In this document: piece by piece, positions 18,767 to 27,897 of the stretch | Layout: each line of letters starts with the position of its first letter | How positions within the stretch are numbered: the first letter of the stretch is position 1 | From: Lachnospiraceae bacterium UBA3762 | GTDB lineage: Bacteria > Bacillota > Clostridia > Lachnospirales > Lachnospiraceae | NCBI GenBank assembly: GCA_002371615.1 | Contig: DFGA01000069.1 | Coordinates: forward strand, 1-61,991 | Direction of reading: 5' to 3' | Length of the DNA stretch: 61,991 bases | Notes under the pieces: model-generated | Told to the model about the DNA's origin: nothing | Seen by the model: the letters and a program-made list of their open reading frames with translations, nothing else | The model's database searches: none | Made by a program: the position numbers and the translations under genes

Positions 18767-19307
18767 TAAACCAGATGTTAATAAGTATCCAGTACTCCTG
18801 AGGTATGACTTTCATAAGATCATACTCAATCTTTTCGGGGTCTTCCTCCCCGGTCAGTTGAAGCCTTCCCGAAATACGCTTAACGTGCGTATCCACGACT
18901 ATGCTGTCTATCCCGTATATGTTCCCCCGGATCACATTGGCGGTTTTTCTGCCGACACCCGGAAGTCTTGTCAGATCTTCTATATCGCGCGGAACCTCTC
19001 CGCCATAATCGGAGAGTATCATTCTGGCACTTCCTATAATGTTCTTTGCCTTATTGTGGTAAAATCCCGCCTGCCTGATATCCTGCTCAAGCTCTTTGAG
19101 ATCCGCCTTTGCAAAGTCTTCGATAGTCCGGTACTTAACAAACAGATCCTTTGTAATAATATTGACTCTTGCATCCGTGCACTGTGCACTGAGAATCGTA
19201 GCTACAAGGAGTTCCCAGGCATCCGAATGTGTAAGATAACACCTTACATCGTCGGAGTACATTCCTCTGAATATATCAATGATCTCTAATGTACGTTTGG
19301 TTGCCAT
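18651..19307 (-). CDS. nth: Endonuclease III (DNA N-glycosylase/AP lyase)
   Basis: 218 residues, the normal length. The helix-hairpin-helix LTRLPGVGRKTANVI is near 107-121, with the catalytic Lys in it and the catalytic Asp in VVDTHVKR near 138. A 4Fe-4S cluster motif C-X6-C-X2-C-X5-C lies near 187-203. It removes oxidised pyrimidines in base-excision repair. The C-terminus is basic. It follows the DUF5662 gene by 8 nt on the minus strand. Confidence 0.94.
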   Translation of the reverse strand: MATKRTLEIIDIFRGMYSDDVRCYLTHSDAWELLVATILSAQCTDARVNIITKDLFVKYRTIEDFAKADLKELEQDIRQAGFYHNKAKNIIGSARMILSDYGGEVPRDIEDLTRLPGVGRKTANVIRGNIYGIDSIVVDTHVKRISGRLQLTGEEDPEKIEYDLMKVIPQEYWILINIWFITFGRTICKAQSPKCQECPLVKYCRDQAPKKKPRPRKA

Positions 19308-19315
19308 AGGCTCTC

Positions 19316-19906
19316 TTATTTCTTCCTGCGATTATGAAGGAATTCAGCAATCCTTGCTCCCGGATAGTTCTTCAGATATACGTTCCTGATATAGCTCTCT
19401 GTAACTTCCGGTCCGTTTGAAGCAAGCATCTTAAGTAATCTTTCAAGATCGGCTCTTGTATGTTCTTCCATGAGATAGGTATAATCGCCCTTTTGATAAT
19501 ACTTAAGCGGCATATCGCATGTATAGTGCCCCTTATTATAAATAGCGGATGCAGCTACTCTGTCTACATACATCTCAATCAAATATCTTTTGGGCATCCT
19601 TACCGGTATGATCGTATGTTCTTCTCCCTCACGGCTTGCCTTGTAGTCAGTCCAATACTCATAATGATGTTTGTTTCTTCCCTTATGATGGATCCACGCC
19701 TCAGAGTATCCCTTCTTTTCACGCTCTGCATTGTTAGGGCTTCTGTATCCCTGATAATACTTAGCTCCGGTCAAAAATTCGGAGGGACTGTACTTGCTAA
19801 GATCATGTGTTAACCCCTGCAAATACAATCCAACCCTGAAACACCCCTGTCTTACCAACCGCCTGTGTTCTCCGACGGTTATAAAATGCTTCATTAACTT
19901 AAGCAT
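19316..19906 (-). CDS. DUF5662 family protein
   Basis: 196 residues rich in His and Tyr. Motifs are HRRLVRQGCFRVGLYLQGLTHDLSKYSPSEF (in part) near 14-44 and HHKGRNKHHYEYW near 73-86, as in the DUF5662 proteins found next to housekeeping genes in Lachnospiraceae. The spaced His/Asp residues suggest metal binding, but no activity is known to me. GGAGG sets the start, and the gene overlaps the Na/Pi symporter gene by 8 nt. Confidence 0.75.
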   Translation of the reverse strand: MLKLMKHFITVGEHRRLVRQGCFRVGLYLQGLTHDLSKYSPSEFLTGAKYYQGYRSPNNAEREKKGYSEAWIHHKGRNKHHYEYWTDYKASREGEEHTIIPVRMPKRYLIEMYVDRVAASAIYNKGHYTCDMPLKYYQKGDYTYLMEEHTRADLERLLKMLASNGPEVTESYIRNVYLKNYPGARIAEFLHNRRKK

Positions 19907-21719
19907 TTGCTGCCTCCGTACTATTGTCTATTAAAGCCAGCTGACCGTAATACTCTTTCTGTACACGGTCAAATTCTGTGTTGTATAACTCATTATTACC
20001 CTGACGTATTGAAGCGGTGTACGAATGTGCATGATTATCAACTTCGGAACTGACTCTCGCGATAGTTGCTATTCCTATGTTGGAGCACGTTTTGGCAATT
20101 CTCTCAATATTTGTAAGGATATCGGAGAATATGACGCCTCCCCTTACGGTACACTGCCCTTCCCTTAGTCTTATCAGATGATTGTCATGAAGCGTTGTAA
20201 CAATGTCCTGAAGAACACTGACACATGGTTCTATATGGTAAGCGGCATTTATGTCCCTTTTCTCAAATGCCTTGTCGGAATAGTCCATTATTTCGTTTAT
20301 AAGCTTTTGCGTAAGCATAATTTCATTCATTGCCGTTTGGGACAATGATACGTTTTCTTCCTTGAGCGTCGTTGCCGCATCTGCCATCTTATCGGCATAA
20401 TCCCCCAGATGTTCGAATTCGGATACAAGTTTGTGATATTGTTTCAGTATCCTGATATGAAGATCCTCACTGACATACGGTGCCAACTGTATCAGATATT
20501 TGTCGACGCAGTCAGTCAGATAATCTATATTTTCTTCCTCCTCGTGGATCGTCTCTATAGTCGTCAGATCGTACCTGGCTATGGCCGAGTATGCTCTTGT
20601 TATATTCTCTTTTGCGATTTTGAACATTACATTCAGAACATCATAACAGCCTCCAAATGCGATCGCAGGTGTTCTGAAGAATACCGGATTGAGCGCGGTA
20701 ACTTTATCGGCATATTTACCACGGGCTTTTTCATCATCTTTAATTATAGTCACGGTCGCTCTCTTGAGAGCCCATCCAAACGGAAGCATAACCACTGCAC
20801 TTGCAAGGTTAAAAATAGTATTGGCGTTCGCTATATCACCAGAGCGCATCGTTTTGTTCCATAAACCATCTATTACACCCGTATGTCTTAATATGGTTAC
20901 AGCAACAATAACAAGTACTGTCTTGGCCAGATTATACAGTATGTTCATCAGTCCGACCCTTTTTGAATCCGCATTGGCTCCGATAGAACATACTATACCG
21001 GTCGTAACGCAATCACCGAGATATATACCCGTTATAACAACATATACAACATTAAACGGAATCGTTCCGGCCTGTGAAAACGCCTGCAGCATACCGACTG
21101 TAGCGGATGAGCTCTGCAGGACAAAAGCAATCGCTGCACCGGTTATATAGCCGATAACAGGATTTCTACCCATGTTTTCAAACAAAACATCTATTATCCC
21201 GCTTTCCGAAAAAGCGCTCACGGCGCTTGTCATATTCATCAGTCCGGTAAAGAGAATACCAAAACCTATGGCAATATTGCCCACATTATCGGCTCTTTTA
21301 AATTTGAAGCCCATCAACAATACTATTCCGATTATCAAAGCTATCGGCGCAAGCGTTGACGGCTGGAAAAACTTGAGAAAAGAACCGTTTTCAGCATTTA
21401 GATCCATGAGTCTGATTATCTGACCTGTTATTGTGGTTCCGACATTTGCACCCACGATAATACCGAATGACTGATCGAATGAAATGACCCCTGCCGCCAC
21501 AAGACCTGATGTAATAACGATAGTAGCCGTTGAAGACTGGATTATTGCCGTCATTATCATTCCCACAAAGAATGCTTTGACCGCATTGTCAGTAAGCTTT
21601 CCTATAACGATTTTAAGAGTTCCGGATGAACTCTCTTTCAGGTTATTACCCATAAGCCTCATTCCGTACAGGAACAGGGCCAATCCTCCAAACAATGAAA
21701 TAGCGCTGAAAACATCCAT
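19899..21719 (-). CDS. Na+/phosphate symporter (NptA-type) with PhoU-like tail
   Basis: 606 residues. The membrane half (about 1-320) holds two inverted repeats with the signatures QSSTATIVI (about 62) and QSSSATVGM (about 202), which mark PF02690 Na/Pi cotransporters. The C-terminal 250 residues are a helical PhoU-like regulatory domain. It would take up inorganic phosphate with sodium. It is the first gene before DUF5662 and nth. A TATACT -10 box lies at 21754-21759; a matching -35 is weak. Confidence 0.9.
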   Translation of the reverse strand: MDVFSAISLFGGLALFLYGMRLMGNNLKESSSGTLKIVIGKLTDNAVKAFFVGMIMTAIIQSSTATIVITSGLVAAGVISFDQSFGIIVGANVGTTITGQIIRLMDLNAENGSFLKFFQPSTLAPIALIIGIVLLMGFKFKRADNVGNIAIGFGILFTGLMNMTSAVSAFSESGIIDVLFENMGRNPVIGYITGAAIAFVLQSSSATVGMLQAFSQAGTIPFNVVYVVITGIYLGDCVTTGIVCSIGANADSKRVGLMNILYNLAKTVLVIVAVTILRHTGVIDGLWNKTMRSGDIANANTIFNLASAVVMLPFGWALKRATVTIIKDDEKARGKYADKVTALNPVFFRTPAIAFGGCYDVLNVMFKIAKENITRAYSAIARYDLTTIETIHEEEENIDYLTDCVDKYLIQLAPYVSEDLHIRILKQYHKLVSEFEHLGDYADKMADAATTLKEENVSLSQTAMNEIMLTQKLINEIMDYSDKAFEKRDINAAYHIEPCVSVLQDIVTTLHDNHLIRLREGQCTVRGGVIFSDILTNIERIAKTCSNIGIATIARVSSEVDNHAHSYTASIRQGNNELYNTEFDRVQKEYYGQLALIDNSTEAANA

Positions 21720-21879
21720 TTTCTATTCCTCTTTAACCTATCAAACCACTTTCAGTATAGCAAAAATCCTGCTAAATAGTACGCGTTTTTGACATTTTGG
21801 GCATTTTCGACCTTTTTAACAATTTTTGACTTGGGAGCAGCGCTTCCTTTGTCAATATTAATATGATAGAATTCGGTTT

Positions 21880-23130
21880 ATGAAAATAAAAACAGTGAAA
21901 AAATCATACAATGAAGTGTGTTCTGTTACCCCGCCCGAACACATACGACCCAAGAAACCAAACCCTGCTCTCCGGGCACTTATGAAGTCATTATCCGCTT
22001 TTGATCTTAAAGCGGTTGATTTTTCGTATACTACCGAAAAAATCGAAAGAGCCGGCAAGGGACCTTGGCTGATCCTTATGAATCATTCAAGTTTTCTTGA
22101 TCTTGAGATCGCATCACGAATGATTCCCATGCCGTACAATATCGTATGCACCTCAGACGGTCTTGTGGGAAAAGAAGGAATTATGCGTCATCTCGGATGC
22201 ATTCCCACACAGAAATTCGTAACCGACGTTTCCCTTATCTCGGATCTGAAATATGCGGTAAATACAAACAAAACAAGTGTTCTTATGTATCCCGAAGCAA
22301 GCTATTCCTTTGACGGTACGGCAACAAAGCTGCCAAGAAAACTCGGTGTTCTGTTTAAAGCACTTAAAGTTCCTGTAGTTATGATAACAACGTACGGTTC
22401 CTTTGCAAGGGATCCTCTGTATAACAATCTTCAGAAAAGAAAAGTGAAAGTAACGGCAAAGATGGAATGTCTCCTAACTCCTGAAGAGATTAAATCGGCT
22501 TCCGTTTCCGAAATAGATGACATACTAGATAATGCTTTCTCTTTTGACTACTTTAAATGGCAGCAGGAAAATCATGTAAGCATTACCGAAAAATTCCGTG
22601 CTGACGGACTGAACCGCATACTGTACAAATGCCCCCACTGCCTTGCCGAAGGTAATACAGAGGGCGTCGGGACCACATTTGTATGCCATAACTGCGGGGC
22701 GCTTTATGATATGGACGAATTCGGAAGACTCACCGCAAGAGCTGATAATACGATCTTCTCTCATATACCCGACTGGTATTTATGGGAAAGAGAAGAGATA
22801 AAAAAAGAAATAAAAGAAGGCACTTACAGTCTTGATACCGATGTAAAGATCGGGATGATAGTTGATTACAAGGCTCTTTACATGGTTGGGGACGGACACC
22901 TTCATCACGACATAAACGGATTTGTTCTCGACGGGTGCAACGGAGCCCTCCACTATGAACAGGGTCCGAGAAAGTGCTACAGTTGTTACAGTGATTATTA
23001 CTGGTATGAGATTGGCGATGTTATCTGTATAGGAGACAAAAACAGGTTGTATTACTGCTTCCCCGATAAGAAAGATGTAGTAGCAAGAACAAGGCTTGCC
23101 ACAGAGGAACTGTTTAAGCTCTCTTCCTGA
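21880..23130 (+). CDS. PlsC-like acyltransferase with zinc ribbon
   Basis: 416 residues. The acyltransferase motif NHSSFLD (H-X4-D) is near 68-74 and YPEASYSFDG near 142. A zinc-ribbon insert has CPHC near 250 and CHNC near 269. The C-terminus is Cys/Tyr-rich. The family transfers acyl groups, often to lysophosphatidate, but the extra C-terminal half is not typical of PlsC and the substrate is unclear. The ATG has no Shine-Dalgarno, and a TATGAT at 21862-21867 would give a very short leader. The 3' end overlaps the convergent YfhO-like gene by 17 nt. Confidence 0.75.
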   Translation: MKIKTVKKSYNEVCSVTPPEHIRPKKPNPALRALMKSLSAFDLKAVDFSYTTEKIERAGKGPWLILMNHSSFLDLEIASRMIPMPYNIVCTSDGLVGKEGIMRHLGCIPTQKFVTDVSLISDLKYAVNTNKTSVLMYPEASYSFDGTATKLPRKLGVLFKALKVPVVMITTYGSFARDPLYNNLQKRKVKVTAKMECLLTPEEIKSASVSEIDDILDNAFSFDYFKWQQENHVSITEKFRADGLNRILYKCPHCLAEGNTEGVGTTFVCHNCGALYDMDEFGRLTARADNTIFSHIPDWYLWEREEIKKEIKEGTYSLDTDVKIGMIVDYKALYMVGDGHLHHDINGFVLDGCNGALHYEQGPRKCYSCYSDYYWYEIGDVICIGDKNRLYYCFPDKKDVVARTRLATEELFKLSS

Positions 23131-25654
23131 AATATAAGATCTGCCCGGTAAACAGTATTATTCCGATGATACTTGCCACTATACCGATTCCTGTCCCTTT
23201 GGGAACATATTTCATTTCTATGATATGCCTTCCTTCGGGAACCTGAAAGCTCATAAGCTGTTCAATTACCGGTGCGGATTCTATCCTCTCTCCATCACAG
23301 GTAATGCGCCAAGAATCCTCATACGGGATCGACATTACGATAGTCTCTTCCTTTGTGGAATCCGTAGAAAACATAAGATCCGAGCTTGTGATCTCATTCA
23401 CTTTGCCTACTGATACGTTAAGTTTCGATGCTGCATCGCTCCACTCTTTCAGAGCATCCGGGTCCTCATAGTAGAAACAGCTTTCGGTAATCTCAAGCGC
23501 ATCCTCAAGAATCTGCATTTTGATCTCCACTTTGTCCTGCGGCTCAAAAATTCCGGCACAAAGCGTATTCCAATGATTAACCGTAAAATAAACATCCCTT
23601 GATTCGCCGTTTACGAACACTTCGGCATTTTGTCTGCCGGGTGCATAGAAATAGAAGTACAAGGGCATTTTTTCTGTTACGGTTATATCGTAAACAATAT
23701 AACCTTCTTCATCCGTCCGCACATAACGTCCGCCCTCCTCTTTTGCACCTGACAGCGAAACATCAGGCTTTGCTTTGATGAATATCGGTCTGTCATTCCA
23801 TAATGATGCAAGCCTGTTTTGTTTTTCAAATGTATTCCCTTCGTTTATATCGTAATCCGGGAGTCCCTCGGGCGCGGAAAATGCCATGGGAAGAGCATTT
23901 TCATTTCTGTACGCGTGGTATTTACCGTCATACTGCATGCTCTCATATGGTTTGTCAACGGAATCGAATCTGGAGACGTAATATTTTATTCCGAAAAGAT
24001 TATCAACAAACGAAGTGCTTCCACCGTTATAGTATGTAAAATAAACCGTCTTGCAGAAACCAAAGTTAACAAGCCAGTCAAGCAGTTCATCTTTTTCACA
24101 CGAACTGTCGTGGGATAATCCGATATAATCAAACATGGAGGGATCGTTTATAGCCCTGTCAAAATCCTTTTCTATTCGGTAAAATCCGTCATCCTGCGAT
24201 TTTACGTAGGAGATGACATCGTTTATATTATGATAATCATCTTTAAAATCAGCCATCAGGGGAAGTTCGTGCCCTTCAGAATTAAGGCTTATATACGCTG
24301 TTTTGGAATTGTATAGCATATCCCCTATCGACAAGAGCATCAGAAGTACGAATCCGGTTGAACGAAATCTGCTCTCTTTAACAAGAAGTCCGAGAATAGC
24401 AACCGATATCACAAGGAATATGTTTATCACAAGTCTGGTACGATCAAGATACACATTATGCATTATCGTAAGCCATCCCATATACGCGAGAATGATAAAT
24501 GCAGTAAATATTACCGTACGCTTCGAACCTTCCTCTTCATCATAAGCGAATGATATAAATCCCTTATATCCCATAACGATGACGCTTATGCTTATATAAT
24601 ATGCATATCTCCAGTAAAATCCTTCCGGATTATTAAATCCGTGCCAGATGGCATCAATGCTGTTTATCCACATACTGACCGCAATTACGGCTATAACAAA
24701 CACACTGGCAATCTTTTCCCTGACCGGAATCTTCTTATGCAGAAGATACATAACCGCAAAAAACAGAGCGGCTACAGATGCGTATATAAGCGGGCGAAGG
24801 TCGTTTCTCGAACACCCCGAAAACATTTGCGCAAACAATTGGTTCATTGGAAACCGTCTGTAAAACCCATAGTCCGCACCTTCCGTTGTCTTCTCGCCCA
24901 TAAGCGACAGACCTGTTCTGATAAGGAAAAATCCGTCGATCAAAAGAACTGTCAATCCACCAAGTGCCAGCGACGGAAGACGCCGTATGTACGAAGTGTC
25001 TGCTATGATCCTGGAAATATAGAGTATCACAAGGAATATGACGAGCATAAACCCCATATGATAATTGACAAAAATATAATATGCCGCCGATACAGCAAAT
25101 CCCGCAAATGATTTTTGATCATCCAGATATTTAAGGAAATAATATATGACAAGGGGAAGCACTGCCAGCGCTCCGAAATATATCGTAAGTACAAGATATC
25201 CGAAAAAGAATGACGAGAAAGCGTATGCTGTGGAAAACAGCAACGATTCCCAGGATCTTCTGAACCTCTCATTAAGAAGGATCGAAGCCGTAAGCCCGGC
25301 TATTGATATTTGCAATGAAAATACAAATTCTATTCCCGTTGCGATTTTGTCGCCCTGAAAGAAAAACAAAAGAAGCAGAAGCGGATCGTGCAGCTGGAAT
25401 GCCGCAAGTCCCGGATAGTCTCCTCCCAGAGTCTTGGTCAGCATGTACGACCAGTCGTTTTTAGTCTTAAAAGTGTTAATAAAGTATGTGTAGAAATTAA
25501 CAAACTCAACATCCATGTCTCCCGTGAGTATTGAATGATCTCCGAAGGGATATATACCGCATACCGCCCAGAAGATCATCATCATAACAAACGGGATAAT
25601 GAATGCACATATGTAAACAGCAATCCTGCTATCTTTGATCTTTTCAAACTTCAT
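23114..25654 (-). CDS. YfhO-family multispanning membrane protein
   Basis: 846 residues. There are about a dozen membrane segments in the first 480 residues, a large external domain (about 480-815) and a last membrane helix at the C-terminus. This matches the YfhO family (GT-C-like fold), linked in Firmicutes to glycosylation of lipoteichoic acid or other envelope polymers. The external part holds many aromatic residues and the typical C-terminal SIPYEDSWRITCDGE motif. Exact substrate unknown. A likely promoter lies at 25700-25727. Confidence 0.82.
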   Translation of the reverse strand: MKFEKIKDSRIAVYICAFIIPFVMMMIFWAVCGIYPFGDHSILTGDMDVEFVNFYTYFINTFKTKNDWSYMLTKTLGGDYPGLAAFQLHDPLLLLLFFFQGDKIATGIEFVFSLQISIAGLTASILLNERFRRSWESLLFSTAYAFSSFFFGYLVLTIYFGALAVLPLVIYYFLKYLDDQKSFAGFAVSAAYYIFVNYHMGFMLVIFLVILYISRIIADTSYIRRLPSLALGGLTVLLIDGFFLIRTGLSLMGEKTTEGADYGFYRRFPMNQLFAQMFSGCSRNDLRPLIYASVAALFFAVMYLLHKKIPVREKIASVFVIAVIAVSMWINSIDAIWHGFNNPEGFYWRYAYYISISVIVMGYKGFISFAYDEEEGSKRTVIFTAFIILAYMGWLTIMHNVYLDRTRLVINIFLVISVAILGLLVKESRFRSTGFVLLMLLSIGDMLYNSKTAYISLNSEGHELPLMADFKDDYHNINDVISYVKSQDDGFYRIEKDFDRAINDPSMFDYIGLSHDSSCEKDELLDWLVNFGFCKTVYFTYYNGGSTSFVDNLFGIKYYVSRFDSVDKPYESMQYDGKYHAYRNENALPMAFSAPEGLPDYDINEGNTFEKQNRLASLWNDRPIFIKAKPDVSLSGAKEEGGRYVRTDEEGYIVYDITVTEKMPLYFYFYAPGRQNAEVFVNGESRDVYFTVNHWNTLCAGIFEPQDKVEIKMQILEDALEITESCFYYEDPDALKEWSDAASKLNVSVGKVNEITSSDLMFSTDSTKEETIVMSIPYEDSWRITCDGERIESAPVIEQLMSFQVPEGRHIIEMKYVPKGTGIGIVASIIGIILFTGQILYFRKRA

Positions 25655-25699
25655 CAGGTAAATAAAGCCTTTCCGATTCTCATGACAATACTAGACCAT

Positions 25700-25727
25700 T
25701 CTATATCATTTACTGACATGAGTACAA
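25700..25727 (-). promoter_or_regulatory. Candidate promoter for the YfhO-family gene
   Basis: Minus strand TTGTAC (25722-25727), 16-nt spacer, TATAGA (25700-25705), about 45 nt upstream of the start codon. Confidence 0.4.
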
Positions 25728-25735
25728 GTGTATTC

Positions 25736-26764
25736 CTACAGAAGATCAGCTATTTCGTAAATGAGTTTTTCTGTCTTCTCCCACCCGAGACACGGGTCCG
25801 TGATAGATTTGCCGTAACATCCTCCGCCCGGTTCCTGGGCTCCGTCTTCTATATAGCTTTCTATCATAAACCCTTTAAGAATAGCGGCGATACGCGCATC
25901 GTGTCTTGCCGAGTGAAGAACTTCCTTGATTATCCTTCTTTGTTCAAACGGATTCTTGTTGGAATTGCAATGATTGGTATCGACGATAAGCCCCGGATTA
26001 TCAAGCTTCATCTCGTCATAGCTGTCACATAGTCTTACAAGATCCTCGTAATGATAGTTGGGTTTCATGGCTCCGTGCTGATCTGTATATCCACGCAGAA
26101 TTGCATGTGTATGCTTATTTCCGTCGGAATGTACCTGCCATCCGCGATAGATGAAAGTATGGCTGTTCTGTGCGGCTGAAATTGCATTCAACATCACCTT
26201 ATAGTCACCTGAGGTAGGATTTTTCATTCCCACGGGAACACTGATACCGCTTGATGTCAGTCTGTGCTGCTGGTCCTCAACGGATCTGGCCCCTACTGCT
26301 ACGTATATCAGAAGGTCGTCAAGATATGCATAGTTTTCCGTGTAAAGCATTTCATCCGCACAGGCAAGTCCTGTTTCCATGACAGCCCTCATATGCATAT
26401 GACGCGTTGCTTCTATTCCTTTGAACAAATTCGGTTTTTCGGTCGGATCGGGCTGATGGAGCATACCCTTGTACCCTTCGGCTGTTGTCCTCGGCTTGTT
26501 TGTGTATATCCTCGGAACTATAAAAATCTTGTCCGCCACATTTTCCTGTACTCCCACAAGTCTTCCCACATAGTCCATTACCGAATCTTCGTTATCTGCC
26601 GAACACGGTCCGATTATAAGTATCAGTTTGTTGTCCCTTCCCTCGAAGATTGATTCAAGCTTTGCCCTTCTCTCCTGAATCGTAGTGTTCATTTTAGCCG
26701 TAAGCGGATACATTTCCTTAAGTTCGGCAGGTATAGCAAGTTGTCTTTCATAATTCATTCCCAT
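25736..26764 (-). CDS. aroF: DAHP synthase (class I alpha)
   Basis: 342 residues from the ATG at 26764, preceded by AAAGGAG 8 nt away; an earlier in-frame start at 26800 is less likely. IIGPCSADN near 54, then KPRTTAEGYKGM, DPTEKPNL and GIEATRHMH in order are the AroF/G/H signatures. It condenses phosphoenolpyruvate and erythrose-4-phosphate, the first step of the shikimate pathway. It lies 51 nt downstream of pheA on the same strand, so it should share the phenylalanine attenuator. The isozyme letter is a guess. Confidence 0.9.
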   Translation of the reverse strand: MGMNYERQLAIPAELKEMYPLTAKMNTTIQERRAKLESIFEGRDNKLILIIGPCSADNEDSVMDYVGRLVGVQENVADKIFIVPRIYTNKPRTTAEGYKGMLHQPDPTEKPNLFKGIEATRHMHMRAVMETGLACADEMLYTENYAYLDDLLIYVAVGARSVEDQQHRLTSSGISVPVGMKNPTSGDYKVMLNAISAAQNSHTFIYRGWQVHSDGNKHTHAILRGYTDQHGAMKPNYHYEDLVRLCDSYDEMKLDNPGLIVDTNHCNSNKNPFEQRRIIKEVLHSARHDARIAAILKGFMIESYIEDGAQEPGGGCYGKSITDPCLGWEKTEKLIYEIADLL

Positions 26765-26815
26765 CTTTTTGTCTCCTTTTCTTCTTGAGAGCCACGCCAT
26801 TCAAAGTCCACTTCC

Positions 26816-27640
26816 TTATTTTCCGTAGTGAGGGCCGAGTGCCTTCGCAAAAGAACAGGCACTCTCAAGTTCCGACATCATTTTCTGTCCCATTTCACTG
26901 CTGACATCTCCTTCTATCTCAACATAAAAATAGTATTGCCATTTATGACTTTTAAGCGGTCTTGAATGAAGCACTTTCATGTTGTAGCCGTAGTCTGCTA
27001 TGATCTGAAGCGGCACAAGCAATGCTCCCGCCACATTATCTACAGTAAATACCGTTATAAAGCTTTTGCCCTGTCCGGGAATAACCACACTTCCCTTATC
27101 TCTTGACATGACAACAAACCTTGTGGTATTGTCATCCCTTTCATTTATCTGCTCATCCAGAACCTTGAGTCCGTATATGGCTGCCGTTTCTATACTTGCT
27201 ATTGCAGCCACCGACATATCTTCCATCTGAGCGACCTGCTTTGCGGCTACAGCGGTGTTGGTCGCCTGCAATGCCTCAAACCCTTTGCTCCTGATATACT
27301 CATCACACTGCTCCAATGCCTTGGGCTGACTGATGACCTTTTTGATATCCTGTATCCTGCTGCCTCTTACTCCCAGAAGGTTCTGAACAACCGGCATACC
27401 GTATAGCGCATTGACGTACAGTTTACCTTCAAACAGCATATCCATAACGTCGTTAACCTCTCCCGAATAACTGTTTTCAATGGGCAGAACTGCCATGTCG
27501 CACTCTCCGGATTCCACAGACTCATACGTTTTCCTGAAGCTTTTGAATGAAAAAAATCCTTCTTCGGGAAACAGCCTTCTTGCAACTATATGTGCAAAAG
27601 CACCTTCTATTCCACTGTATGCTATCTTTAATCCGCTCAT
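26816..27640 (-). CDS. pheA: Prephenate dehydratase with ACT domain
   Basis: 274 residues. The dehydratase domain (about 1-185) has PIENSYSGEV near 54 and the TRF catalytic motif in DDNTTRFVVMSRD near 170. The C-terminal ACT domain has HSRPLKSHKWQYYFYVE, the phenylalanine-sensing ESRP-type loop. It converts prephenate to phenylpyruvate for phenylalanine synthesis. No chorismate mutase domain is fused. AGGAGG precedes the ATG. The leader upstream carries an attenuator, so expression should respond to charged tRNA-Phe, and the enzyme to phenylalanine itself. Confidence 0.94.
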   Translation of the reverse strand: MSGLKIAYSGIEGAFAHIVARRLFPEEGFFSFKSFRKTYESVESGECDMAVLPIENSYSGEVNDVMDMLFEGKLYVNALYGMPVVQNLLGVRGSRIQDIKKVISQPKALEQCDEYIRSKGFEALQATNTAVAAKQVAQMEDMSVAAIASIETAAIYGLKVLDEQINERDDNTTRFVVMSRDKGSVVIPGQGKSFITVFTVDNVAGALLVPLQIIADYGYNMKVLHSRPLKSHKWQYYFYVEIEGDVSSEMGQKMMSELESACSFAKALGPHYGK

Positions 27641-27681
27641 TTTTCACCTCCTGTTTTTATAAGCCATGCTCATTTCAAGCA

Positions 27682-27715
27682 ATAAAAAAGCGATCCGGTT
27701 TGATTTCCGGACCGC
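27682..27715 (-). terminator. Attenuator terminator of the pheA leader
   Basis: A 9-bp stem (27690-27698 with 27707-27715, one G-U pair), 8-nt loop and a run of six U at 27684-27689 in the minus-strand RNA. It lies between the leader peptide and pheA. The 27708-27714 arm is fully complementary to 27760-27766, which gives the alternative antiterminator. Confidence 0.85.
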
Positions 27716-27740
27716 CTGCAAGTGCAATCTATGATCTGCA

Positions 27741-27824
27741 TCACAAATTACCCTTACATCGGTCCGACGTAAAGGCAAAAAAGAAAAATGCAGATGTAAC
27801 TAAACTCAACTGACTGTTAATCAT
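27741..27824 (-). CDS. Phenylalanine leader peptide (PheL-like)
   Basis: A 27-codon frame from ATG at 27824 to TGA at 27741. Codons 13-18 read Phe-Phe-Phe-Phe-Ala-Phe (27771-27788). A weak GGAT lies upstream. The layout matches the classical phe attenuator of enterobacteria: Phe codon run, then competing hairpins. When charged tRNA-Phe is short, the ribosome should stall there and free the antiterminator arm. The sequence itself is not similar to E. coli PheL. Confidence 0.8.
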   Translation of the reverse strand: MINSQLSLVTSAFFFFAFTSDRCKGNL

Positions 27825-27867
27825 AATAATATCTGTTAACTATCCTTTTCAAATTGCTGTTTCCGAC

Positions 27868-27897
27868 AATATAACCCACAAAAAACAATCCTGTCAA
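27868..27897 (-). promoter_or_regulatory. Promoter of the pheA-aroF operon
   Basis: Minus strand perfect TTGACA (27892-27897), 18-nt spacer, TATATT (27868-27873). It lies about 45 nt before the leader-peptide start. Confidence 0.65.

Noticed and set aside
27682..27860. T-box riboswitch before pheA
   Set aside because: No T-box sequence or specifier-loop layout was found; the Phe codon run and paired arms explain the leader better.
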